A DNA stretch of 64,000 bases, from positions 105,789-169,788 of the forward strand of contig NZ_BMTF01000017.1 in NCBI RefSeq assembly GCF_014649535.1, given 5' to 3'. The number at the start of each line of letters is the position of its first letter. Within the stretch, counting starts at the first letter, position 1. Made by a program: the position numbers and the translations under genes. Shown one piece after another: positions 26,006-34,906 of the stretch. Below the pieces are notes generated by a model, which worked only from the letters and a program-made list of their open reading frames with translations, ran no database searches and was not told the origin of the DNA. Source of the stretch: Streptomyces gelaticus. Lineage in GTDB: Bacteria; Actinomycetota; Actinomycetes; Streptomycetales; Streptomycetaceae.

Positions 26006-26898
26006 CATCGCAGAAAACGCCGGACGGCCTTGTCATCGTCGACAAGCCGTCCGGCTTCACTTCGCACGACGTGGTCGCCAAGATGCGCGGCATCGCCCGT
26101 ACCCGCCGGGTCGGCCACGCCGGCACGCTGGACCCGATGGCGACGGGCGTTCTCGTGCTCGGTGTCGAGAAGGCCACCAAGCTGCTGGGCCATCTCGCAC
26201 TGACCGAGAAGGAGTACCTCGGCACGATCCGGCTGGGCCAGAACACCATCACGGACGACGCCGAGGGCGAGATCACCTCGTCCACCGACGCCTCCGGTGT
26301 GACACGTGACGGTATCGACGCCGGGGTCGCGGCCCTGACCGGACCGATCATGCAGGTGCCGTCCAAGGTCAGCGCCATCAAGATCGACGGCAAGCGGTCC
26401 TACGCGCGGGTGCGCGGCGGCGAGGAGTTCGAGATCCCGGCCCGGCCGGTGACGATCTCGTCCTTCAACGTCTACGACGTCCGCCCCGAGGTCGCCGAGG
26501 ACGGCACGCCGGTCGTCGACCTGGTCGTCTCGGTGGTCTGCTCCTCGGGCACGTACATCCGGGCGATCGCCCGGGACCTGGGCGCCGGACTCGGCGTCGG
26601 CGGGCATCTGACCGCGCTGCGGCGCACCCGGGTCGGGCCCTACGGCCTGGACGTGGCGCGGACGCTCGACCAGCACCAGCAGGAGCTGACCGTGATGCCG
26701 GTGGCCGAGGCCGCCGCCGCGGCCTTCCCCCGCTGGGACGTGGACGAGAAGCGCGCCAAGCTGCTGCTGAACGGCGTACGGCTGGACATGCCGGCCTTTC
26801 CGCCGGGACCGGTCGGCGTCTTCGGGCCCGACGGCCGGTTCCTGGTCCTCGTCGAGGAGCAGAAGGGCAAGGCCAAGAGCCTCGCCGTCTTCGCCTGA
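26002..26898 (+). CDS. truB: tRNA pseudouridine-55 synthase
   Basis: This 298-residue TruB makes pseudouridine at position 55 in the tRNA T-loop. The catalytic Asp is in HAGTLDPMATGVLVLG, and GLVIVDKPSGFTSHDVV and SAIKIDGKRSYARVRGG are intact. It is translationally coupled to rbfA. A 13-bp terminator hairpin follows at 26937-26975. Confidence 0.95.
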   Translation: MTSQKTPDGLVIVDKPSGFTSHDVVAKMRGIARTRRVGHAGTLDPMATGVLVLGVEKATKLLGHLALTEKEYLGTIRLGQNTITDDAEGEITSSTDASGVTRDGIDAGVAALTGPIMQVPSKVSAIKIDGKRSYARVRGGEEFEIPARPVTISSFNVYDVRPEVAEDGTPVVDLVVSVVCSSGTYIRAIARDLGAGLGVGGHLTALRRTRVGPYGLDVARTLDQHQQELTVMPVAEAAAAAFPRWDVDEKRAKLLLNGVRLDMPAFPPGPVGVFGPDGRFLVLVEEQKGKAKSLAVFA

Positions 26899-26936
26899 CG
26901 GGCTCCGAGCACGAACGGGTCCTTCGGGATTCTCAT

Positions 26937-26975
26937 CGTGGAGCGGGCGGGGCAGATCCCGGCGCCCGCTCCACG
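26937..26975 (+). terminator. Terminator after truB
   Basis: CGTGGAGCGGGCG (26937-26949) pairs perfectly with its complement at 26963-26975 around a 13-base loop. It closes the rimP-to-truB cluster. Confidence 0.75.
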
Positions 26976-27030
26976 GTCCCCCACTTGTTCTGTCCATCGG
27001 ACGCCGTTAATTCACCCCAATGGGGAGGCG

Positions 27031-27075
27031 CTCGGAGTGAATCAGGGGTGCATTCGGGGGCGCTTTTACTCCGAG
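27031..27075 (+). promoter_or_regulatory. Inverted repeat upstream of the protease/NTPase-like gene
   Basis: CTCGGAGT (27031-27038) is repeated inverted as ACTCCGAG (27068-27075), 29 bases apart and 39 bases before the gene start. The spacing could suit a regulator-binding site, but this is speculative. Confidence 0.3.
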
Positions 27076-27113
27076 TGGTACACGCGCTGATCACCGGACC
27101 TAACGTTCGGATC

Positions 27114-30100
27114 ATGGGAAGCGGGGACCGGGCAGCGCTGGTACGTATCTGCGATCCGGCCGGCCGGCCGAGGGGTACCGGATTCGTCGCGGACGACCGG
27201 GGCACGGTGCTGACCAGCCATGAGGCCGTGGCCGGCGCCACCCGGTTCGTCCTGCACGGAACGGGCGGCCGTACCCGCACCGTCGAGGCCGACGACATCA
27301 CCGCGCTGCCCGAGACGGATCTCGCCCTGCTGCACACCGCGGGGCCGGGCGAGCTGGGTGTGGAGCCGGTCCCGATCGCCCTGCGCGACCGGATCGACGC
27401 CGGTACGTATGTGACGATCGCCGCGCACGGCTGGCGCGAGGCCCGGGTGCTCGGCACCGCCCCCGTGACGTACACCGCGCACGGCCGCTCCCACCGGATC
27501 GGCGTGGCGCTGGAGCTGGCGCTCGGCACGGACGGCAGGGACGCCCTGCGGCTCGGCGGCGCGGCCGTGGGCGGGCCCGTCCTCGATCCGGAGAGCGGCG
27601 CGGTCATCGCCGTGCTGGGCAGTGCGCTGCGCGCCGGGCACGCGGGAGCGGGGTTCGCCGTGCCGCTCCGGGCGGCGGCGGGCAGCGAAGGCCCGCTCGG
27701 CGCCCTGCTGCGGCGCAACGCCACGAGTGTTCCCGGCTACGGACGCGATCTGAACCTCGCGGGCGCCCTGCACCTCACCGCGACCTCGCTCGGTTCGGCC
27801 CACGGTCCGGCCGCCTGCCCCGATCCGGTCGAACGCCCGGACGTCATCGAGGAGTTCACCTCCTTCGCGAGCCCGGACCGCACCGATTCCGCAGCGGACG
27901 GCCCCGCCGTCGTCCTCGCTCTCGTCGGAGCGCCGGGCACCGGCCGTACCACCGAACTGGCCGCGCTCACCGCACGCCGGGCGCGCGGCCCGGTTCCCGC
28001 GCCCACCCTCTGGCTGCGCGGCGCCGATCTGCTGGCCGACGACACCTCGGTCGCCGACGCCGTGGCCCGCGCACTGCGCCGGGCAGGAAGGATCGTCACC
28101 GCCGCCGGCGCCCGGGGCGACATGACGAGCGCCACCCCCGAGCGGGTGGCCCGGCTGGCCGGGGAGTCCGGAAGTCCCCTGCTCGTCCTGCTGGACGGCC
28201 CCGAGGAGATGCCTCCCGGGCTGGCCCACGAGCCAGCCGGGTGGATCACCGCCACCGTCGAATGGCTGCGGGGGAACGGGGCGCGGCTGGTCATCGCCTG
28301 TGGCCCCGAGTACTGGGAGACGGCCGGTGCGCTCTGCCCGGCCGGCGCGCTGCACCGCCCCGCAGAACCGGCCGGGCGGCTGCCTCCCGCAGTACCCCTG
28401 GGTGACTTCACCGCAGGCCAGGCCGGACAGGCCAAGGAGCGGTACGCCCTCCCGCCCGAGGCGCTCGTCCCCGGGCACGACCGGCACCCGCTCACCCTGG
28501 GCCTGCTCGCACAGGTGCGCGCCGCGCTGCCGGGGGACGTTGCCGGGCAGCCCGACACCGAGGAGGTCTTCGGCGCCCACCTGGACCTGATGTGCCTGCG
28601 CATCGCGGTCCGTATCGCCGCGGCGTCCGGTCCGGCGCCCGGGGGCGGCGCGGTCCGCAGGCTGGCCGCCCGGGTGGCGGGGCAGGTCCACGAGGCGGCA
28701 CGGCGCTGTCTGGGCCCCGGGCAGGGCGAGCTGGACCGGGCGGCGTTCGAAGAGATCTTCCCCTGGCGCACGGGCTGGGCGTCGGCCGTCCTCACCGAGG
28801 GCCTGCTCGTCCCGGCCGGCGCCGGCTACCGCTTCGCGCACGAGGAGCTGGGGGACCGGGTGCAGGGCGCCCACCTGGACGTGGACGCGGCGCTGTACGC
28901 GCTGGTCCACCGCTGGCACGCGCAGGCGGGGCCGGGCCGCGGGCCAGGAGCCGTGGCTGCCCAGGGCCGGGTTCCGCAGCCGAGGAGACCGAGTGCGGCG
29001 ACCGGGACGCGGACCCTTCCCGTACCGCGCCACCGCATCGGCCCGGTGATCCAGGCACTGCTGCTCCTGGGGCGCAGACAGGGGCCGGCCGCCCTCTCCC
29101 ACCGGCTGGCCGATCTGATCGAGGCGCTGGACCGGCTGTCGACGCGGGCCGGGGCGAATCCGGGACCGTGCCACGACGCTCGCTGGTGGGCGGTCCGGCT
29201 GCTCTCGCAGACCCTGCTCCGGGTGCCCGACGCCCGGCCGTACCTCGGAGTGCTGCGGCTCCTGGCCGGCCGGGTCGTGCGCCGGGCGGCCACGGGCGCG
29301 CCGGGGGGCCCGGGGGCGTACGCCGCGTTCGGGCCGTGGTTCTGGCGGCGGCTCAGGCTGTCCGAGGCGGACCGGATCGATCTGTTCCGGCGCCTCGTCC
29401 CCGCCGACGGCCCGCCCCCCGGCGAACCGCGTGCCGACGCCGACCACTCCGGGGGCACGTGTCCCGACGGCGGCGAGCGGTTCCTGGACGCGGTGGCACG
29501 CCGTCTTGCCGAGCGGCCCCGGACCGTACAGCCACTGCTCTGCGGCTGGTTCACCGACGAGCGCCCGCTCCCCGCCGGGGACGGGGACGCGATGCGGCCG
29601 ACCGTGGCCGCCGCCGCCCAGGCGCTCCTCTACGCCCGCCGGGACCTGGCCGTCGACGAGCTGACCGACGCGCTCGTCTCGACCCCCCACCCCAGGGCCG
29701 AGGAGCTGCTCGCCGCGCTCGCCGAGGACGAGCCCTCCGCGCTGTGCCGGGCCGTCCACCGCTGGGCCCACGACGAGGACCGCCGCGACCTCCGCACCGC
29801 CGCCGCCTCGTACGCGCTGATCACCTCGGCACACGCCACCCTCGACGCCGACCGCGAGCTGCTGCGCGGATCCGCCCTGGCTCTGCTGGCCCGCCCGGCG
29901 GACACCACCCTGCACGGGGCCGCGCTCGCCTTCCTCGTACAGGATCCGAGGACCCGGGACCGGTACCTCCCGCAGGCGCTGCGGGCCTTCGTGGCGGGGG
30001 AGTCCGGGCCGTCCGCGGAAGCGCTCGCCGTCGCGCTGCCCACCCACCCGGAGCCGGTGCTCGCCGCGTTCCGGGAGCGGCTCACCCGGCCGGACGACGG

Positions 30101-30761
30101 GGCGGGTGAGGTGTTGTGCTCACTGGCCGGGATCGACGCCCCCGCCCTCGCCCTGCACACCGCCGGGCTGGTGCGCGCCTACATCGACAGCCACCCGGAC
30201 GACGCCGTGCACCCGGCCTCGTACATTGACCGGAGACTGGAGCGCGGCCCCGCCGCCCGCGCTCTGCTGCTGCCGCTGGTGACCGGGCTGCTGCGGGACC
30301 GTCCCGTCCCGCCGCCGGTACGCGGAGCGCTCGCCGGAGTGCTCGCGGCGCCCGGGAGCCCCGCCTCCGGGCCGCTGCGGGAGCAGCTGCTGGAGGTCCT
30401 GCTGGATTTCGAGCAGGAGGCCCATCGGGATCCTGCTGTGCTCGACGCGCTCCTGCGGGCCGCCGCGGCCGGCTCCGGCGGGCGCGCTCCCGCCCGCACC
30501 CGCGCCCTGGTCCACCGCACCGGGACCCTGCTGGTCCGGACCCCCGAGGGCGCGGCCCGCTTCGACCGCCGGCTGGTCGAATGCGCCCGTGACGTGCCCG
30601 GATTCGCCGTCCTGATCAGCGGGTGGCTGACCGGAGCCCCGCAGGAATGGGCGGCGCTCGTCGGCCCGAGCGCACGGCGGACGGTGGAGGCGCTGGGCAG
30701 TGCGAAGGCGATGCCGATGCAGGCCGCGCGGCGTGAGCATGGCAGTCTTAGACCTGCGTAA
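27114..30761 (+). CDS. Trypsin-like domain plus P-loop NTPase protein, active sites altered
   Basis: The 1215-residue protein starts with a chymotrypsin-fold domain (residues 1-200): H36 in LTSHEAV and D69 in ETDLALLH are present, but the Ser position of GDSGGPV is Val (V152, in AAVGGPV), so protease activity is unlikely. A STAND/AAA-like NTPase follows at about 265-560, with P-loop LVGAPGTGRTTE (R278 replaces the usual Lys) and PLLVLLDGPEE as Walker B. The remaining 600 residues are helical and Ala/Leu/Arg-rich, like a solenoid. The start (ATG 27114) lacks a clear ribosome-binding site. It lies between truB and ribF; function unknown. Confidence 0.6.
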   Translation: MGSGDRAALVRICDPAGRPRGTGFVADDRGTVLTSHEAVAGATRFVLHGTGGRTRTVEADDITALPETDLALLHTAGPGELGVEPVPIALRDRIDAGTYVTIAAHGWREARVLGTAPVTYTAHGRSHRIGVALELALGTDGRDALRLGGAAVGGPVLDPESGAVIAVLGSALRAGHAGAGFAVPLRAAAGSEGPLGALLRRNATSVPGYGRDLNLAGALHLTATSLGSAHGPAACPDPVERPDVIEEFTSFASPDRTDSAADGPAVVLALVGAPGTGRTTELAALTARRARGPVPAPTLWLRGADLLADDTSVADAVARALRRAGRIVTAAGARGDMTSATPERVARLAGESGSPLLVLLDGPEEMPPGLAHEPAGWITATVEWLRGNGARLVIACGPEYWETAGALCPAGALHRPAEPAGRLPPAVPLGDFTAGQAGQAKERYALPPEALVPGHDRHPLTLGLLAQVRAALPGDVAGQPDTEEVFGAHLDLMCLRIAVRIAAASGPAPGGGAVRRLAARVAGQVHEAARRCLGPGQGELDRAAFEEIFPWRTGWASAVLTEGLLVPAGAGYRFAHEELGDRVQGAHLDVDAALYALVHRWHAQAGPGRGPGAVAAQGRVPQPRRPSAATGTRTLPVPRHRIGPVIQALLLLGRRQGPAALSHRLADLIEALDRLSTRAGANPGPCHDARWWAVRLLSQTLLRVPDARPYLGVLRLLAGRVVRRAATGAPGGPGAYAAFGPWFWRRLRLSEADRIDLFRRLVPADGPPPGEPRADADHSGGTCPDGGERFLDAVARRLAERPRTVQPLLCGWFTDERPLPAGDGDAMRPTVAAAAQALLYARRDLAVDELTDALVSTPHPRAEELLAALAEDEPSALCRAVHRWAHDEDRRDLRTAAASYALITSAHATLDADRELLRGSALALLARPADTTLHGAALAFLVQDPRTRDRYLPQALRAFVAGESGPSAEALAVALPTHPEPVLAAFRERLTRPDDGAGEVLCSLAGIDAPALALHTAGLVRAYIDSHPDDAVHPASYIDRRLERGPAARALLLPLVTGLLRDRPVPPPVRGALAGVLAAPGSPASGPLREQLLEVLLDFEQEAHRDPAVLDALLRAAAAGSGGRAPARTRALVHRTGTLLVRTPEGAARFDRRLVECARDVPGFAVLISGWLTGAPQEWAALVGPSARRTVEALGSAKAMPMQAARREHGSLRPA

Positions 30762-30804
30762 GAGGTAAACCCACGTACACAGGTTCGGGTGAGGAGCGGT
30801 CAGA

Positions 30805-31758
30805 GTGCAGCGCTGGCGTGGCTTGGAGGACATCCCCCAGGACTGGGGACGCAGCGTCGTCACCATCGGCTCCTATGACGGGGTGCACCGCGGGCACCAG
30901 CTGATCATCGGGCGCGCCGTGGAGCGCGCCCGCGAGCTGGGCGTGCCGTCGGTCGTGGTGACCTTCGACCCGCATCCCAGCGAGGTCGTACGGCCCGGCA
31001 GCCACCCGCCGCTGCTCGCCCCGCACCACCGGCGCGCCGAGCTGATGGCGGAGCTGGGGGTGGACGCGGTGCTCATCCTGCCGTTCACCAGCGAGTTCTC
31101 GAAGCTGGCGCCGGCCGACTTCATCGTGAAGGTGCTCGTCGACAAGCTGCACGCGCAGCTGGTCATCGAGGGGCCGAACTTCCGCTTCGGCCACAAGGCC
31201 GCCGGGAACGTGCAGCTGCTCGCCGAATTCGGTGAGACCTACGACTACCGCGTCGAGGTCATCGATCTGTACGTGAGTGGCGAGGCGGGCGGTGGCGAGC
31301 CGTTCTCCTCCACCCTCACCCGGCGGCTGGTGGCCGAGGGCGATGTCGCGGGCGCCGCCGAGATCCTGGGCCGCCCGCACCGGGTCGAGGGCATCGTGGT
31401 CCGCGGCGCGCAGCGCGGCCGTGAGCTCGGCTTCCCCACGGCAAACGTGGAGACCCTGCCGCACACCGCGATCCCCGCCGACGGCGTCTACGCGGGCTGG
31501 CTGAACGTGAGCGGCGAGGCGATGCCCGCCGCGATCTCGGTCGGCACGAACCCGCAGTTCGACGGCACGGAGCGGACGGTGGAGGCGTACGCGATCGACC
31601 GCGTCGGCCTCGATCTGTACGGGCTCCATGTCGCGGTGGACTTCCTGGCGTATGTGCGCGGGATGTTGAGGTTCGACTCGATCGACGACCTGCTCGTGGC
31701 GATGGCCGCCGATGTGAAGCGGTGCGGCGAACTGATCTCCGCGTACGAGCGCGACTGA
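30805..31758 (+). CDS. ribF: Bifunctional riboflavin kinase/FAD synthetase
   Basis: The 317-residue enzyme makes FMN from riboflavin and FAD from FMN. The N-terminal nucleotidyltransferase has VVTIGSYDGVHRGHQLIIG (HxGH-like) and VVVTFDPHP. The C-terminal riboflavin kinase has VRGAQRGRELGFPTANV. It starts with GTG at 30805, preceded by GAGGAGCGGTCAGA. A tetraloop terminator lies beyond an intergenic tandem repeat. Confidence 0.95.
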   Translation: MQRWRGLEDIPQDWGRSVVTIGSYDGVHRGHQLIIGRAVERARELGVPSVVVTFDPHPSEVVRPGSHPPLLAPHHRRAELMAELGVDAVLILPFTSEFSKLAPADFIVKVLVDKLHAQLVIEGPNFRFGHKAAGNVQLLAEFGETYDYRVEVIDLYVSGEAGGGEPFSSTLTRRLVAEGDVAGAAEILGRPHRVEGIVVRGAQRGRELGFPTANVETLPHTAIPADGVYAGWLNVSGEAMPAAISVGTNPQFDGTERTVEAYAIDRVGLDLYGLHVAVDFLAYVRGMLRFDSIDDLLVAMAADVKRCGELISAYERD

Positions 31759-31762
31759 ACCG

Positions 31763-31870
31763 GCACGCGTACGTACCGGGCACGGCTGAACCGTCACGCG
31801 CAGGAACGGTCCTGGTCCAACCTGCACGCGTACGTACCGGGCGCGGCTGAACCGTCACATGCGGGAACGG
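31763..31870. repeat. Two-copy 47-bp direct repeat after ribF
   Basis: Positions 31763-31809 and 31824-31870 agree at 43 of 47 bases, with a period of 61. Each copy carries GCACGCGTACGTACCGGG and GGCTGAACCGTCAC. A degraded third unit begins after 31871. No reading frame uses it. Confidence 0.8.
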
Positions 31871-31898
31871 GTGCGGCCGAACCCCGCCTCGGATACAC

Positions 31899-31932
31899 CG
31901 GGGCCGGAACCGTTTCGACGGTTCCGGCCCCG
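31899..31932. terminator. UUCG-loop terminator between ribF and the ABC operon
   Basis: A perfect 15-bp stem (31899-31913 with 31918-31932) is capped by TTCG, a very stable tetraloop. It lies between the convergent ribF and ABC transporter genes and probably serves both strands. Confidence 0.85.
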
Positions 31933-31953
31933 TGTCGTCGCACCTGCCGCCTG

Positions 31954-32949
31954 CTAGGCGCGGGCCTTCGCGGCCGCGACCGCCCAGTGGCACGCCACCT
32001 GGGTCTGCCCGCCGCCCGCGAGCACCGGCAGATCCTTCGTACGGCAGTCCTCCGCGACGCCCGCCCGTTCCGCCTCGCCCGAGGCCAGCACCTGGCAGCG
32101 GGCGTGGAACCGGCAGCCGGACGGCACCCGGGACGGGTCCGGCGGCTCACCGGTCAGGATCACCGGCTCCGCACCGGACTCCGGAAGCACCGACAACAGC
32201 GCCTGGGTGTAAGGATGCTGAGGGGCCGTCAGGATCTCCTCCACCTTGCCCGTCTCCACGATCCGGCCGAGGTACATCACCGCGACCCGGTCCGCGATGT
32301 TCCACGCCAGCCCGAGGTCGTGCGTGACCACCAGCGCGGACAGACCCAGCTCCTCCCGCAGCCGCAGCAGCAGGGCCAGGATCTCGCCGCGCACCGAGGC
32401 GTCCAGCGAGGCCACCGGCTCGTCGGCCACGATCAGCTCGGGCTCCAGGACCAGCGCGCCCGCGATCACGACCCGCTGACGCTGACCGCCGGACAGCTCG
32501 TGCGGATACCGCAGGAAGAACCGCTCCGGGGGCCGCAGCCCGGCCCGGGACAGCGCCCCGGCCACCGCCTCCCGCTCGTCCCCGGCGTACCCGTGGATCC
32601 GCAGCCCCTCGGCGACGGCGTCGTACACCGTGTGCCTCGGGTTGAGCGAGCCGCTGGGGTCCTGGAGCACCAGCTGGACCCGCTTGCGATAGGTCTTCAG
32701 CGCCCGGCTCGCGTAGTCGAGCGGCTCGCCGCCGAAGGTGACCTGCCCGGACGTCGGCGGGACCAGGCCCAGCAGCGAGCGCGCCAGCGTCGTCTTGCCG
32801 CAGCCGGACTCGCCGACCAGCGCGACGATCTCGCCGGGCCGGATGTCCAGGTCGACACTGTCCACGGCACGCGCCGGGGCGGCCCCGCGCCGGCCGGGGA
32901 AGGTGACCTTCATCCCCTCGGCGCTGAGCAGGGGAGTGGTGGTGCTCAT
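31954..32949 (-). CDS. Oligopeptide-type ABC transporter, second ATPase (OppF/DppF-like)
   Basis: This 331-residue ATPase is the last gene of the operon. It has Walker A VGESGCGKTTLARSL, signature LSGGQRQRV, Walker B LIVADEPVASLD and the switch His in VVTHDLG. The C-terminal oligopeptide-transporter extension with Cys-containing GCRFHARC is present. It would pair with the upstream ATPase to drive peptide or nickel-type uptake. The ATG overlaps the upstream stop by 4 bases. Confidence 0.92.
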   Translation of the reverse strand: MSTTTPLLSAEGMKVTFPGRRGAAPARAVDSVDLDIRPGEIVALVGESGCGKTTLARSLLGLVPPTSGQVTFGGEPLDYASRALKTYRKRVQLVLQDPSGSLNPRHTVYDAVAEGLRIHGYAGDEREAVAGALSRAGLRPPERFFLRYPHELSGGQRQRVVIAGALVLEPELIVADEPVASLDASVRGEILALLLRLREELGLSALVVTHDLGLAWNIADRVAVMYLGRIVETGKVEEILTAPQHPYTQALLSVLPESGAEPVILTGEPPDPSRVPSGCRFHARCQVLASGEAERAGVAEDCRTKDLPVLAGGGQTQVACHWAVAAAKARA

Positions 32950-33974
32950 GGTGTGCTCCTTGCTTCCTCGGCGCCCGGCCCGGCCGGGGCCGCGACCGCC
33001 CCCGGCTCCACCAGCACACAGGCGGCCCGCCGCTCCGGCCCCGCGTCCCGCAGCTCCTGGTCCTCGGTGGTGCAGGACTCCAGGGCCACCGGGCAGCGCG
33101 GGTGGAAGGTGCAGCCGCCGGGCAGCGCCGACGGGTCCGGCGGATCGCCGGGCAGCCCGCGGGGCGCGAACCGGGAGGCCGGGTCGCCGATGCGCGGGAA
33201 CGCGCCGGACAGGGCCTTGCCGTACGGGTGGTGCGCGTTCTCGTAGACCTCGGACGCCGGGCCCTCCTCGACGACCCGGCCCGCATACATCACCGCGAGC
33301 CGGTCGCAGGTGTCCGAGAGCACCGCGAGGTCATGGCTGATCATGATCAGGCCGAGATCCTGCTCGGACACCAGCTGCTCGATCAGCCGCAGGATCTGGG
33401 CCTGGATCATCACATCGAGAGCCGTGGTCGGCTCGTCCGCGATGATCAGTCCCGGGTCGCAGGCGAGCGCCATCGCAATCATCACGCGCTGCCGCTGCCC
33501 GCCGGAGAGCTCGTGCGGATAGGCAAAGGCGCGGGCGGCGGGCAGCCCCACCTGCTCCAGCAGCTCGCCGGCCTTCTTCGCCGCACCGGCCTGCGTGGCC
33601 TTCCTGTGCAGCAGGATCGGTTCGGCGATCTGGTCCCCGATGCGGTGCACCGCGTTGAGCGAGTGCATCGCGCCCTGGAAGACGATCGACGCGCCCGCCC
33701 AGCGCACCGCCCGGACCTGGCCCCACTTCATGGCGAGGACGTCCTCGCCGTTCAGCAGGATCTCGCCGGAGACCTTCGTGCCGGCGGGCAGCAGCCGCAG
33801 CAGCGCGAGGGCCAGCGTCGACTTCCCGCAGCCGGACTCACCGGCGATGCCGAGCTTCTGCCCCGCGTCGACCGCGAGGTTCACGCCACGGACGGCCTGT
33901 GCTCCGCCGGCGTACGTCACCGTGAGGTCCCGTACGTCGAGAAGCGGCGTCTTCCGGATGCTCGTCGTGCTCAA
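32946..33974 (-). CDS. Oligopeptide-type ABC transporter, first ATPase (OppD/DppD-like)
   Basis: The 342-residue ATPase has Walker A IAGESGCGKSTLALAL, LSGGQRQRVMIAMAL, LIIADEPTTALD and ISHDLAVL, with the C-terminal GCTFHPRC extension. No ATG occurs early enough. A TTG at 33974 overlaps the upstream permease stop (TTGA), giving LSTTSIRKTPLLDVRDL, which places the family N-terminus correctly, so I choose TTG. The open frame runs on upstream through the permease gene but that part is a shadow. Confidence 0.9.
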   Translation of the reverse strand: MSTTSIRKTPLLDVRDLTVTYAGGAQAVRGVNLAVDAGQKLGIAGESGCGKSTLALALLRLLPAGTKVSGEILLNGEDVLAMKWGQVRAVRWAGASIVFQGAMHSLNAVHRIGDQIAEPILLHRKATQAGAAKKAGELLEQVGLPAARAFAYPHELSGGQRQRVMIAMALACDPGLIIADEPTTALDVMIQAQILRLIEQLVSEQDLGLIMISHDLAVLSDTCDRLAVMYAGRVVEEGPASEVYENAHHPYGKALSGAFPRIGDPASRFAPRGLPGDPPDPSALPGGCTFHPRCPVALESCTTEDQELRDAGPERRAACVLVEPGAVAAPAGPGAEEARSTP

Positions 33975-34906
33975 CGGGCCACCCCCAGCTTGGGATTGAG
34001 GACGGACTCGATGGCGCGTCCGCACAGCGTGAACGCCAGGGCCACCACGGCGATGGCGATGCCGGGCGGTGCCAGGTACCACCAGTGGCCCGCGCTGACC
34101 GCGCCCGCCTCGCGGGCGTCCTGGAGCATGCCGCCCCAGGAGGTGGTGGTCGGGTCGCTGAGACCGAGGAAGGCCAGGGTGGCCTCGGTGAGGATCGCGC
34201 TGGAGATCACCAGCGTGGTCTGCGCGAGCACCAGCGGCATCACGTTCGGCAGCACATGGCGGACCATGATGTGTCCATGGCCGCCGCCCAGTGCGCGGGC
34301 GCGCTCGATGTACGGGCGGGATTCCACGGCGAGCGTCTGGGCCCGGACCAGCCGGGCCGTGGTCGGCCAGGTCGTGACCCCGATCGCGATGATGACCGTC
34401 CACATCGAGCGGTCCATCACCGTGGCGAGCGCGATGGCCAGGACCAGGGTCGGCATCACCAGGAACCAGTCGGTGATCCGCATCAGGACCGTCGAGTACC
34501 AGCCGTGGAAGTGGCCCGCGACGATGCCGACGACCGTACCGATGGCGACGCACAGGAACGCCGCGAGCAGGCCGACCGTCAGCGACACCCGGGTGCCCCA
34601 CACCAGCAGTGCCAGCACGCTGCGGCCGAACTGGTCGGTGCCGAGAGGGAATTCACCGCTCGGCGACTCCAGCGCGCCACCGGGGGCGCCGGTGACGCTC
34701 TGCGAGTCGGCGCCGACGAGCTGCGGCGCGAACAGGGCGACCAGCGCGATCAGGGCGAGCGCCGCCAGCCCCCACAGTCCGCTCCGGTGTCCGCGGTACT
34801 CCCGCCAGAAGCGGGCGATGGACCGGCGCTTGCGCGCGCGGGCCAGGGCGCGCGGATTCTGCGCGGTCTCCGCCTTCGTGGGCGTGGGCATGGATTCGGT
34901 CGTCAT
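33971..34906 (-). CDS. Oligopeptide-type ABC transporter permease (OppC/DppC-like)
   Basis: The 311-residue membrane protein has the OppC layout: a cytoplasmic N-terminus, TM1 (GLWGLAALALIALVALFAP), the conserved FPLGTDQFGRSVLALLVWG, and five further membrane segments with the EAA-type loop YIERARALGGGHGHIMVRH. The ATG at 34906 overlaps the upstream permease stop by 4 bases. It forms the channel together with the OppB-like subunit. Confidence 0.92.
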   Translation of the reverse strand: MTTESMPTPTKAETAQNPRALARARKRRSIARFWREYRGHRSGLWGLAALALIALVALFAPQLVGADSQSVTGAPGGALESPSGEFPLGTDQFGRSVLALLVWGTRVSLTVGLLAAFLCVAIGTVVGIVAGHFHGWYSTVLMRITDWFLVMPTLVLAIALATVMDRSMWTVIIAIGVTTWPTTARLVRAQTLAVESRPYIERARALGGGHGHIMVRHVLPNVMPLVLAQTTLVISSAILTEATLAFLGLSDPTTTSWGGMLQDAREAGAVSAGHWWYLAPPGIAIAVVALAFTLCGRAIESVLNPKLGVAR

